Shown here: one piece after another, positions 46,801-56,540 of the stretch
Numbering within the stretch: position 1 is the first letter of the stretch
Layout: every line of letters starts with the position of its first letter
Source: Sciurus carolinensis
Lineage: Eukaryota; Chordata; Mammalia; Rodentia; Sciuridae
Length of the DNA: 64,000 nucleotides
Assembly (NCBI RefSeq): GCF_902686445.1
Contig: NC_062222.1
Span: 131,943,035 to 132,007,034 of the forward strand
Direction: 5' to 3'
Notes under the pieces: generated by a model
Told to the model about the DNA's origin: nothing
Seen by the model: the letters and a program-made list of their open reading frames with translations, nothing else
Databases searched by the model: none
Made by a program: the position numbers and the translations under genes

Positions 46801-47498
46801 AGTCCATTACGATCTGATAGAACACAAGGCAGTATCTCTATTTTTTTGCATTTCCTAAGGGCTGCTTTGTGGCATAACATATGGTCTATTTTCGAGAAGT
46901 TTCCATGTGCTGCTGAGACAAAAGTGAATCCACTCATTGATGGATGGAATATTCCATATACGTCTATTAAGTCTAGGTTATTGATTGTGTTATTGAGTTC
47001 TATGGTTTCTTTGGTTGGTTTTTGTTTGGAAGATCTATCTAGTGGTCACAGTGTTGTGTTAAAGTCACTCAGAATTATTGTGCTGTGGTCTATTTGATTC
47101 CTGAAATTGAGAAGGATTTGTTTGATGTACAGGGATGCACCATTGTTTTGGGCATAAATATTTACTATCATTATGTCTTCCTGATTTATGGTTCCCTGAA
47201 GCAGTATGAAATGTCCTTCTTTATCCTTTCTGACTAACTTTGGCTTGAAGTCCACTTTATCTGATATAAGGATGGAAACCCCCACTTTTTTACTGAGTCC
47301 ATGTGTATGGTAGGTTTTTTCCCTTCCTTTCACCTTTATTCTGTGGATGTCTTTGTCTATGAGATGAGTCTCTTGCAGGCAACATATTGTTGGGTCTTTC
47401 TTTTTAATCCATTCTGCCAGTCTATGTCTTTTGATTGATGAGTTTAGGCCATTAATGTTCAGGGATATTATTGAGATATGATCTGTATTCCCAGTCAT
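43633..47498 (-). pseudogene. L1 ORF2 remnant (endonuclease, reverse transcriptase, Cys-rich end)
   Basis: The reading starts at ATG 47,498 with MTGNTDHISIISLNINGLNS, the usual ORF2 start. The apurinic-endonuclease-like domain follows, with the QETH motif visible and a break near 47,046. The reverse transcriptase lies at 46,273-44,664 in two overlapping frames, with [14 protein letters not shown] and LSLFADDMI intact. The C-terminal region lies at 44,730-43,633, with the Cys-rich [18 protein letters not shown] block. At least six frame changes or stops separate these pieces. Near the C-terminus a GT/AT microsatellite (43,775-43,838) lies within the coding text. In the family this protein nicks target DNA and reverse-transcribes RNA; this copy cannot. 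Confidence 0.92.
43775..43838. repeat. (GT)n(AT)n microsatellite inside L1 ORF2
   Basis: About thirteen GT units run directly into about twenty AT units. In the sister copy at 23.3 kb the same place reads 'cattgtatatatatatgcc', and at 36.97 kb 'cattgtataaatatgcc', so the tract grew from a short tgtata seed in the L1. Confidence 0.95.
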
Positions 47499-47554
47499 TT
47501 GGGCTTATTTTTGGTTTTTAAGTTGGCTCGGTTTCTCCCTTGAGTGGTTTTTCT

Positions 47555-48558
47555 CTAATGTAGTTCCTCCCTTTGCTGACCTACATTGTTGTTTTTCATT
47601 TCCTCCTCATGGAATATTTTGTTGAGAACATTCTGTAGTGCAGGCTTTCTATTTGTAAATTCTTTTAACTTTTGTTTATCATGGAAGGATTTTATTTCAT
47701 CTTCAAATCTGAAGGTTAGTTTTGCTGGGTATAGGATTCTTGGTTGGCAATCATGTTCTTTCAGAGCTTGAAATACATTGTTCCAGGCCCTTCTTGCTTT
47801 TAGAGTCTGGGTTGCGAAGTCTACTGCTATCTATATTAGTTTCCCCCTATATGTAATCTCATGCTTTTCTCTCGCAGCCTTCAAAATCCTATCTTTATTT
47901 TGAATGTTAGGCATTTTCATTATAATATGCCTTGGTGTGGATCTGTTGTGATTTTGTGCATTTGGTGTTCTGTAAGCCTCTTGTATTTGATTTTCCATTT
48001 CATTCTTCAGGTTTGGGAAATTTTCTGATATTATTTCATTGAATAGGTTGTTCATTCCTTTGGTTTGTATCTCTCTGCCTTCCTCAATCCCAATGATTCT
48101 TAAATTTGGTCTTTTCATGACATCCCATAGTTCTTGGAGGTTCTGTTCATGAATTCTTACCATCTTCTCTGTTTGGGCAACTTTATTTTCAAGATTAAAT
48201 ATTTTGTCTTCATTGTCTGAGGTTCTGTCTTCGAAGTGGTCTAGTCTTTTGGTGATGCTTTCCATTGAGTTTTTTGTTCGGTTTATTGTTTCCTTCATTT
48301 CAAGGATTTCTGTTTGGTTTTTTTTGAGAATCTCTATCTCTGTCAAAATGATCTTTTGCTTCCTGCAGTTGCTCTTTCAACTGCTTATTGGTATTATCAT
48401 TCATTGCCTGCCTTTGCTCTCTTAACTCATCCTTTGCTTGTATAATCTGAAGTCCTTTTCTGACATTTTTTTCTATTAATATAGAGTCTAGATTCTATTA
48501 GTATAGAGTCTAGATTTGTTTGGATCATTTTCTTCCCTTGTTTTTTCATATTGTTCAT
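47555..48558 (-). pseudogene. L1 ORF1 remnant (RNA-binding protein)
   Basis: ORF1 starts at ATG 48,558 (MNNMKKQGKK) and ends at the stop at 47,557-47,555, 56 bases before the ORF2 ATG. The coiled-coil part is visible (EILEMKETINRTKNSMESITKRLDH segment, split here as two readings), followed by the RNA-recognition region (LRIIGIEEGREIQTKG) and the C-terminal part with REKHEITYRGK. A 22-bp tandem duplication at 48,471-48,514 shifts the frame near the N-terminus; a second shift lies near 48,335, and further breaks follow at about 47,830. In the family ORF1p is a trimeric RNA chaperone that packages L1 RNA. Confidence 0.88.
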
Positions 48559-49842
48559 GTATCTTCCCCTCTAGCAGTGCAGATCTGGGGTATTGCAGAT
48601 TTCCCCCTATAGGCTTATAGTGGCCCTATAGGTTTCCAAAACCCTTTCTTTAAGGGGAAATCAATATTAGCAGTGCCCAATTCAGACACTATGCAATCCT
48701 AGACCAGATAGCCCCTATGAAGATAACAAAATTGTCATAATAAGAAGAATGAGTTTAAATATTATCTTCAGTATATCAAACAGATTTGCAATAAGGTCTG
48801 CAGTTTCTAATGGAGGATAAAGAGGATGCAGAGGGATGTAGGATGTAGCTGTTAGTGGGATAAGAAAAGAATATACCAAAATTCTAGATAATAGAAAGGG
48901 TGAGAGTGTAATCAAAAGAAATTGGATGTTAGCATGCAAAAAGGGAGAAAGAGACTCTGAGGGAACAGGTAAACAAAAGGAAAAGAGAGCCAAAAAAGTA
49001 AAGAAATAAAAATTTAAAATTGTTCAATAAGGAGAAGAAAGAAAATCTACAGTATAACAGTCATATAGTATTCAAACCTCCCAGTCTTCAGTAGCCTGAT
49101 GCATGAGAGATAACTGACAATGAGCTTCGAGTCTCTAGCATGCATCTCAGGATGGGATTTGCCCACCTAAAGATTGGAGCTACGGCTTCCAGGATTATCC
49201 AAGATGGCCACTCTGGCTTCCAAATGTGTTGGCAAATGGGGAGCTGCACCTCAGGGTGTGGACGTGGTTGGCTGGAGGTCTTGGAGGCAGGGTGCAGTTG
49301 GTCAGGCTGGGGTCCTGGAGTCGGGTGAGTTTGGTGTGGTTGTGGGATCCTGGAGGCTGGGTGCAATCAGTCCTTCTGCGGTCCCGGTTATAGGACGCAG
49401 TCAGTTGGTCTGGGGGTCCTGGCGGTAGGGAGCAGTCATTCAATGTGAGGGCCCCAGAGGCAGGGAGTGATCGTTCGGGCTGAGGGATCCTGGAGATGGG
49501 GCTCAGTCAGTCCGGCCAGGGGTCTTATGGGGCCTGGCTGTTGTCTCAAAATGGCGGCAGCCACGTGTAACCAAACCTGCAGGTACTGTAACAGTGAACT
49601 TCCAGGCAACAGCAGGCAGATGTCACTCCACTGGCGGTCTGCAGTCAGTCTTCTGGCAGCTGTCGGACAATCGGGAGGTGAATCTCAGGTGCTGGGTAAT
49701 GGGTAGGTGAAAGGCAGGTGATGGACAGGCAAGAGGCAGGCAAATGGTGGATGATAGGCGCCTGACAGTGAGCCGAGAATATTCCTTTTGATGTGCTGGG
49801 TTTTTTTTGTTTGTTTTGTTTTGTTTTTTGTTTTGTTTTTTG
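48559..49842 (-). promoter_or_regulatory. L1 5' region (5'UTR/promoter) of the nested L1
   Basis: About 1.3 kb upstream of ORF1 on the reverse strand. It contains the degenerate 35-bp tandem repeat (49,277-49,545) and GC-rich text with CpGs. Beyond it lies the sequence 'tggcggcagccacgtgtaac' (top strand). Near the outer end the sense strand has the 'ccaccatttgcctgcc' motif, also present in the 5' region of the L1 at 60.2 kb. By family knowledge the L1 5' region is an internal Pol II promoter; activity in this copy is unknown. Several short frames on both strands here are not genes. Confidence 0.7.
49277..49545 (-). repeat. ~35-bp degenerate tandem repeat, about 7.5 units
   Basis: On the top strand each unit begins ggtcctgg, ggatcctgg or ggtcttgg, continues aggcagggtgcagt or a variant, and ends with a cagtcagttggtctgg-like segment before the next ggtcc. 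Unit starts are near 49,277, 49,311, 49,345, 49,380, 49,415, 49,450, 49,485 and 49,520. Unit length is 34-35 bases with substantial divergence. It lies inside the L1 5' region. Confidence 0.8.
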
Positions 49843-52345
49843 TTTTCCTTTGCTACTGTTTTGCTGAGGACTGTTGCCTCCGTGTTCATCTGGGATTTAC
49901 CTGAGAGTTTCTTTTCTTATAGTGTCCTTGTCTGGTTTGGATACAAGGGTAATTTGGGACTTGTAAAATGAGTTTGAAAGTGTACCTTCTCTTCAATTTT
50001 GAGGCAAGATTTTGAGAAGGATTAGTGTTAATTCTTCTCTAAATGTTTGATATAATTCAGCACTGAATCCATTGAGTTTTGGAGTTCTTTTTTGGCAGAT
50101 TTTTGACTGCAGATTCAATCCCCTCACTTGTTTGGATTCTCTGCATATTTAGTCTTGGTGTGTAAGTATCTTTAGTAGTTGCTCATGACGCTTTGTATTT
50201 CTGTGGCCTCGATTGAAATGTTTCTTTTTTATTTCTGATTTTATTTGAGTCTTCTCTCTGTTTTTCTTTGTTGTAATAACTAATAGTTTGTCAATTTTGT
50301 CTATCATTTCAAAAAAGCATCTTTTAGTTCATTGACTTTTTTCTACTATTTTTCTAGCCTTCATTTCTTTTCTTTCTGCCCTGTCCTTGTTATTTCCTTC
50401 CTTCTACTTACTATGGGCTTAGTTTGCTCTTCTTCTCTAATCCCTTGAGGTATAAAGTTAGCTTGCTCATTAGCATATTTTTTTTTTTTAATGTAGGCAT
50501 TTGTCACCATAAACCTTCCTCTTTGAATTGCTTTTGTTGTATCTCATAAATTTTGTTCTGTTGTTTGCATTTTCTCTTTCTCAATATATCTAAAGTTTTT
50601 CTTCTTAATTTTTTTAAACCATTTATTGTTCAGGAAGATTTTTAAATTTTTTTTTTTTTTTGCCTCCCATGAATTTGTGTATTTTTCAGTTTTCCTCCTC
50701 TTATTGACTTCTAGTTCCTTATTATTGGGTTTGGAAAAGATGCTTAATATAAATTTGATGTTTAAAAAAAAATCTGTTGAGACATTTTTGTTGCCTAACA
50801 CATGACCTACCTTGGAGGATGTTTATGTTGAAAGTAGAATATTTAAGTCCCCTGGTATCACTACACTCGGCTTCTTGCTTCCTTCTTGTCTCTTAATAAC
50901 TGCCTTATATTCAGATCAGGGGCTCTGGTGCTGTTACATTCCCTCACAATTGGCTCCTTTATCTTTGCTTAATAATAAAGCTATTTTACGTAAAGTCTAT
51001 TTTTTTCTGATATGATTATAGTTACCCCTGCTATTTCCTTTTTTTACTCCATTTGAAAGGAATATTTCCCTTTATCCCTTCACTTTAAGTTAATTATGTC
51101 TTTAAACTTGTAGCAAATCTCATGTAGGCAGCATGGAGTTGTGTCTCTTGTTAAAAAAAGAAATTCAGCCAGTGCTTTGTTGTATAATTTAATCCATTCA
51201 TATTTAAAGGAACTCTTGATCAGTAAGAACTTGCTGAGACCATTGTGTGGGTTGTTTCATAGCTGTTTGTAGACCCCTTTTCCTTTGCTCCTCTCTCGCT
51301 CTCAGCCTGTGTGATCTGATGACTGTCGTAATAGTGTGGTTGGGCTCTTTCTCTTTTCTGTGGCTTCTCCAGGCTTTTCCTTTATGGCTACCATGATGCT
51401 TACATTAAACAACCTATCGCTCTAATGTCTATTTTAAGCTGATGACAACTTAACTTGAAACTCACACAAAAATCTACATCCTGCCACTCTCACCCCGACA
51501 TTTCGTGTTGTCAGTGGTCCTCTGAGTGGGAGCTGGCAGTGGGGTTTGACCCAGGGCTGCAGTCAACAGTGGGTGCGCGTGCAGCAGGGGGTGCTGGGGC
51601 TGGCGACCGTGTCAAGTTTGAACTCTACCCTGAGCTGGGCCTGGGTGGCAGTGACAGCTAGGGCAGTTCTGGTTGGCGGGAAGGGAGAGACGTGGTGTTT
51701 CAGGTCCTAGCGTCTGGGAAGGCGAAAGACTTCAGGGCCATGGTAGTGAAGCCTGTGTTGGGGGAGTCTGTGTGGGTTCCTGAGGAGCAGGCCAAGGTGT
51801 CCACCGCTGCACACTGTGGGGTTGTTAGTGTGAAAGCTGTGTGTTGGTGGGGAGGGAGGTCTCTGGTGGCTCTGAGAGTGTTGGAGCAGGGGCTTCAGGG
51901 GTCCTTGACAGTGCAGGCCAGTGGGGACCAGAATGGCTCCCACCACTGCCTGATACTAATGCCCTCTCTGTCTTCTTTGTTCCCAGCTGACCCTGAACAC
52001 AACAGCTACCTCATTCCCTCTAGGGCTCTGAAGTGGGGACAGTGCCCTGAGGGATAAGGAAGCTGTTTCTCACCTACTCTTCTTTTTCCCCACCAGGGTT
52101 ACAGACAGGCTGGGAGTTCCCTCCCTCACAATGAGAGATGAGGCAGGTAAAAGGACACTGTTCTTCCCACCATTTTTTGTATGGCTTCCTTGGGGGCTTT
52201 GCTCCACTGGGTTGCTACAGCTTCTTAGCTGGACGCCATGAGCTCTCTCAGAATAATCTTTGTTCATATATAGCTGTCTAGTTTTCTTGCGGATAGAATG
52301 AAGTTGAGATCAACTACTGTGTCATCTTGTTCAAATGACTGGGTT

Positions 52346-53234
52346 GTTTAAATTTCAAGTTTTATTTCACATATTTTTCAAAAAGCTTTGTGACTTCGGC
52401 GTGTTAAAAATCTCATCAAGATTAGCTGAAGAGCTTTAAATGGATTTGGGTTTCACTCACTAAGACCTTTCTGAGTGCCTGTGACCTCGAAGAACTGTGA
52501 GGTGACCATCCACTTGTGGCCTTGCTCTTGGGACATTTTGACTGGCTGGGTAGAGAAGTGGGTGGAAAAGGATTCTTTGAAGTCACAGGGGACGTGTGTT
52601 GCATTATGAAGGTCAATCTAAATTAGAGGGTTGAATAAGTGGATGTGGCGCATGCCAGGAACAGCGAGTGAGAGCAAGGCCTGGAGGTCTGACTCACCCT
52701 CTTTAGTCATGCTGGTAGCTCTGAGTTATAAACATGTAGTCATTTGTTGCCAATAAAATTATGGTTTTACTGGCTTTCAGGACAGATTAAATAGACAATG
52801 GCATTCCTCACAGAGTCTGAGGAGGCCAAGTGACAACCCCAGATTGAATGGTACCACTCCTGGGTGAGCTTTCGAAAATCTCATTTGTGACGTGCCTAAT
52901 ACCCTGGCATCTGCTTTCAAAGCTGAGCTTTCCACAGCACCAGAGACCCGCTTTGATGCAACATGATGTAATCTTGATGTATTATCCTTGGCTATCTGCA
53001 GGCCCCTAGTGAACTTGCGCATTCATAAGTTAATACAGAAATTTCTATGATCTTCACTCTTTTAATAATTCAAAATGAGACAAAACATATGGAAACTCAG
53101 GGAGATGGCAGAGTACCAAAACTGGATTGGAAACAAACAAAGGAGGCTAGACTAGACAGCATTCCAGGAATGGGTATAAACATCAACCTTATGATGAAAA
53201 TACCTGATGGTGGTGAGTGTGCCCCAGGCTTGGT
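52346..53234. other. Unassigned sequence
   Basis: No gene or named repeat is supported. Confidence 0.35.
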
Positions 53235-53430
53235 GTCCTTTGATTCTCACTTTAACCTCATGCAGACAATACCTGTACTTTCTCTGTTTTAGAGAAAAGA
53301 AACTGAGGCAAGAAAGTTAAGTGATTTGTCCCAGGATGTCTAGCCAGCAAGTGCCAGAGCTGGGATTTGATCCCAGGGAGTCTGGTTCCCAAGTCCATAC
53401 TCTTAACATCTATTTTGAAATGTTCTTGCT
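53235..53430 (-). repeat. MIR SINE, reverse
   Basis: 'ctgttttagagaaaagaaac', 'gaaagttaagtgatttgtcc', 'agccagcaagtgccagagct' and 'gggatttgatcccagggagt' follow reverse MIR closely and in order. This is one of the best MIR matches in the window. Confidence 0.85.
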
Positions 53431-53639
53431 TATTTGAGGATAAGAACACTTTCTGCGTTTAGTAATTAATTGAGTATCTTGAGCATTGATCCAGCTCTTT
53501 CTGAATACTCTTTACATGTCAGTCGCTGGGCACATGAGAAGTTGGGGAAGGGATACTGCATGCTTTTGGACCCCAAGGAACTCATCCCAGATGGGGAAAA
53601 TTTACTGGGCTGGGTCCCTTGACCCAAATGAATGACCAC

Positions 53640-53765
53640 AGGATGGCATCTGTCTCCATCTCACAGAGTGGGACGCTGAGGCTGGAAGAGGCCCAGTGAC
53701 TTCCTTAGAACAGTTCTGTCAGTTGGTGACCAGTATTAGGGTTCAAACCTGTTTCCTGTCCAGGA
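53640..53765 (-). repeat. MIR SINE, reverse
   Basis: 'ctccatctcacagagtggga', 'gaggctggaagaggcccagt', and the later text around 'ggttcaaacctgtttcctg' follow reverse MIR. Confidence 0.6.
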
Positions 53766-53789
53766 ATAAGTGATCCCGGACACTTACAA

Positions 53790-53900
53790 AAATAAACCTT
53801 TCCAACTTGTTGGAAGCTGGGTGAGCTTGAATAAGTCACTTACTGTCTTCAGATCTCAGTTGTCCCACTTTTAAAGTGAGAGTTGATGGTGTGATTTGAT
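53790..53900 (+). repeat. MIR fragment, forward
   Basis: 'gggtgagcttgaataagtca', 'cttactgtcttcagatctca' and 'gttgtcccacttttaaagtg' follow the forward MIR core, facing the reverse copy just before it. Confidence 0.55.
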
Positions 53901-54434
53901 GTCCTTTTTCTTTGATGTATTATAATTACTGTCACACGCCAACTCATTATTCATGATTTAGTGTCTGTTTTTATAATGCCAGATTATTGGTTTGTCAATT
54001 AAGTGCCTTCCAGTTAAAGTCAATAAGAGTATCTACACTGAGAGATAATGAAAGAGAGATGAGTAATTCTCTGGTTACAGGATCTCAGAGTTTCATCTCA
54101 CTGAAAGATGCAAAGTAACTCACTATACTTGGGATCTGGGTTTCAGCCTATATTTGACTACTCCTAAAAATCATCCCATTGGCTGGGTTGGCCAGCGATT
54201 CACAGAGGATTCACCTCTGTGAGTGAAGAGCTGAGATGTCTTCATGCTAAGGGAATAAATGCCCTTTCCAAGGGGAATTTTGGTTTGAGGTCGGACTTAA
54301 CAATCAGAGTCTAAATGAAGTTCTGCTGAGCAGGTTGCCCATGGTCTATGTCTTAGGGAAATGGAAGCTACTAGTAAGAAACTAAAAGAACATTTTATTT
54401 TTTAAAAATATACATAAATAGAAAATAACTAGAG
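53901..54434. other. Unassigned sequence
   Basis: Nothing that I can name. The segment near 54,190-54,230 holds a short inverted pair (cacagagg and cctctgtg) that could form a small hairpin. Confidence 0.35.
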
Positions 54435-54600
54435 TGCAGGAAAAAGAATGGGGGAGGCAGAAGAAAGGGAAATGGAAAATACTGGGAGAAAATTATATCA
54501 TACACTTGTATCATCATGTCAAAATGAACTCCAATATTATGTACAACTATAATGCACACAAAGAAAGAACAAAGAACAAACATTTTCCCCTCTATATAAC
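54435..54600 (+). mobile_element. Short L1 3'-end copy, forward
   Basis: 'gaaagggaaatggaaaatac', 'atcatgtcaaaatgaactcc' and 'aatattatgtacaactataa' resemble L1 3'UTR text of this genome and end in an A-rich stretch. It is a 5'-truncated stub of SINE size. The start is uncertain. Confidence 0.5.
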
Positions 54601-54734
54601 TAAACTCCAAGACACTGAGGATCAAGATAACCCTGTTTTAGATCCCACTGTCAGAGGGTAGCACGAATGGAAGGAGAGCTCTGGTTGCCCCTGTTGGCAT
54701 GGAAGGCACAGGTGGCAGGCCCGAAACGGATCTC

Positions 54735-55110
54735 CAAAAGAGAAACGTCGAAATCCCATATCCTGGAACCTGTGACTCGGACCTTATTCAGAAAAAGGGG
54801 TTTTTATAGATTTAACTAAGTTGAGAATCTTGAAAGGAAGACTCCAACCTGAATTGCTCGTCTGGTGCAAATCCTAATGACAAGTGAGCTTAAGAGTGAC
54901 ACACAGAGAAGACAACGAGGGGGAGATGAAGGCAGAGCTGCAGCGTAAAGAAGCCAAGGGACACGGGCAGCTACCAGAATCAAGGACTCTCCCCTAGGAC
55001 CCCCAAAGGGAGAAGCCTTCTGGACACTTGAGTTTGGACTTCTTCCCTCTAAATCCACGAGAAAATGAATTCTGCTTTGAGCCCCCCAGTTTGTGGTAAT
55101 GACACAGACA
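54735..55110 (+). mobile_element. MLT1-type MaLR LTR, forward
   Basis: MLT1 blocks follow in order: 'catatcctggaacctgtgac', 'tagatttaactaagttgaga', 'ggcagagctgcagcgtaaag', 'ccagaatcaaggactctccc', 'gtttggacttcttccctcta', 'cccagtttgtggtaatgaca'. The reverse-strand frame of 203 codons at 54,816-55,427 is antisense over this LTR and its flank and is not a gene. Confidence 0.8.
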
Positions 55111-55827
55111 TGGTAGCTGTCAAGGTAGGACCTAGCAGAAATGAAAGTGGTCTCCACCAGAGAGGATGTGGTGGACTCTGGAAAGGATTCATGGAAGCCC
55201 GAGCACAGCCTACCGTGGAGGTGGGAGGCCTTCTTCACAAGCGAGAACACCAAGTGTGGCCTCAGTTGCACCCAGGGGTTGGCCAAGCCTGTGAAGCCCT
55301 GTGTGATCTCTCCAGAACACACAGCAAAATGAACTCTGAGCTGTGGTTCCGAAGAAAGACACAGGCGATTAACACAAAATAATCTAGTGAGCAACCCTTG
55401 TATCCTTGATATTAATGCTACGGTCACAATATTTTAGACCCTTTAGCCTCTCAGTGGTACATGATTCTATGAAGGTCAGCTGATTCTACTCCGTCTTGTA
55501 TTAACACATGTGTAACATGTTTTCCAGGGTCTCTCTACAACTGAAGAGAGGGGTGGAGATGGCACCCGATTCTCAACTTGCTGTAATTAAAAGTTATACA
55601 CATCACCTCTGATTTTGGTCCTTTGGAGCTAGTGAAACTGCCCACATCAACTGCAAACAAGGCTGGAGAATACTGAAGAAGCCGTGGATGTGTGGCACCA
55701 TTAATAATCTTTGCCACATAGAGGCTTGAATTGTTCATCTTGTAAATTTATTTTCTACTATAACACCTGGGTTATTGGTGGCACACAATAACATTAAGCA
55801 GTGATTACTTCTTGAGCCAATTAGTTC
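55111..55827. other. Unassigned sequence
   Basis: No gene or named repeat beyond chance frames. Confidence 0.35.
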
Positions 55828-56016
55828 AAAAGTAAATCAGGTGGAATGAGACAGACATCATTACCCTATGTACATGTATGATTACGCAAATGGTATTTAT
55901 CTACATCATGTACAACCATAGAAATGAAGTGATGTACCCCATTTGTGTACAACAAATCAAAATGCAGTCTGTAAAAAATTAAAAGATTAAAAAAAAAAAG
56001 AAAAAAAAAAGTAAAT
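55828..56016 (+). mobile_element. L1 3'UTR stub with poly-A and ~10-bp target duplication
   Basis: 'gacatcattaccctatgtac', 'atgtatgattacgcaaatgg' and 'taccccatttgtgtacaaca' are the sense strand of the L1 3'UTR seen in reverse at 43,430-43,530. They are followed by an A-rich tail (55,979-56,010). The direct repeat aaaagtaaat flanks it (55,828-55,837 and 56,007-56,016). The copy is under 200 bases, a strongly 5'-truncated L1 insertion. Confidence 0.78.
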
Positions 56017-56404
56017 TGGCTTCAAGTTAAAGAATTCCATAAGACAAAATTCTGGTATGAAGCTTTGTTGATTTTTTTAAAATTCAGTTATAATGAAGCA
56101 AGGAAAGTAATCAATGAATCAATGAGAAAAATTATGGTGGTCTTAGGAAGTTCCAGGCATTGCTGGATGGTGAGGGTCAAGGTTTCATGTTGTAGACTCA
56201 GTCACCTTGCACAGGTGAGGCCTCTGAAATAGCATCACAGAGGTAGTAAAGACAGTGATACTGAAAACACGGTGGCTTGCTTTTCAGTGGCAGCACAACC
56301 CATACCACAGACTCAGGGTTGGTCCAGGAGGGGGAAAAAAAAAGGCAGGTTTCCTGCCTATTGCAAAGAACAAGGAGGAGCAAGTGACCCATTTAGTGTG
56401 TCAC
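56017..56404. other. Unassigned sequence
   Basis: No gene or named repeat is supported. Confidence 0.3.
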
Positions 56405-56540
56405 CTACTATGGGGTGGAACCATGGCTGATACTTTACATTTACTGATCCCTGTTTGGTGATCACTTCAACCCTGTTTGGTAGACATCCTTGTTCCCAAG
56501 GAACAGTGAGGAAACCGAGGCACAGAGGTTCTACATACCT
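56405..56540 (-). repeat. MIR SINE, reverse
   Basis: 'tttacatttactgatccctg' and 'aggaaccgagg'-like text ('cagtgaggaaaccgaggcac', 'agaggttctaca') follow reverse MIR. Confidence 0.6.

Larger units (their letters stand above)
43394..49851 (-). mobile_element. Near-full-length L1 inserted in L1M
   Basis: A 6.4-kb L1 on the reverse strand: short A-rich tail (from 43,403), 3'UTR (43,403-43,632), ORF2 remnant (43,633-47,498), ORF1 remnant (47,555-48,558) and a 5' region to about 49,842. Short flanking repeats ttttccttt at 43,394-43,402 and 49,843-49,851 mark the ends, and the interrupted L1M continues across them. An A-rich (aaaac)n stretch (top-strand gttttt, 49,800-49,842) forms the 5' edge and may be part of the insertion or of expanded target sequence. 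Both frames carry stops and shifts, so it is inactive, but its similarity to the copies at 23.3 and 36.6 kb shows the same lineage. Confidence 0.92.
39500..52345 (-). mobile_element. Ancient L1M, reverse, split by later insertions
   Basis: Old L1 text can be followed on the reverse strand through the whole interval if the later insertions are set aside. Its 3' region lies at 39,500-40,204 ('aaataattcgataaagctaa', 'ctccaaattcatccatattg'). The C-terminal ORF2 follows at 40,903-41,692 and 42,289-43,393, the middle of ORF2 at 49,852-50,780, the endonuclease region to about 51,250, and a 5' region with coding-poor GC-rich text ending near 52,345 ('gtgtcatcttgttcaaatg'). Insertions: a MaLR LTR (40,205-40,902), an ERV-like LTR (~41,693-42,288) and a younger L1 (43,403-49,842). 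Subtracting these leaves about 5.1 kb. No frame is intact. The part from 51,250 to 52,345 is assigned with less certainty. Confidence 0.8.

Noticed and set aside
49277..49545. CRISPR-like array
   Set aside because: Units are contiguous, degenerate and without spacers, in a mammalian L1 5' region.
54816..55427. A 203-codon reverse-strand open frame
   Set aside because: It reads antisense through an MLT1 LTR and its flank. It has no domain, no splice signals and the composition of the LTR.
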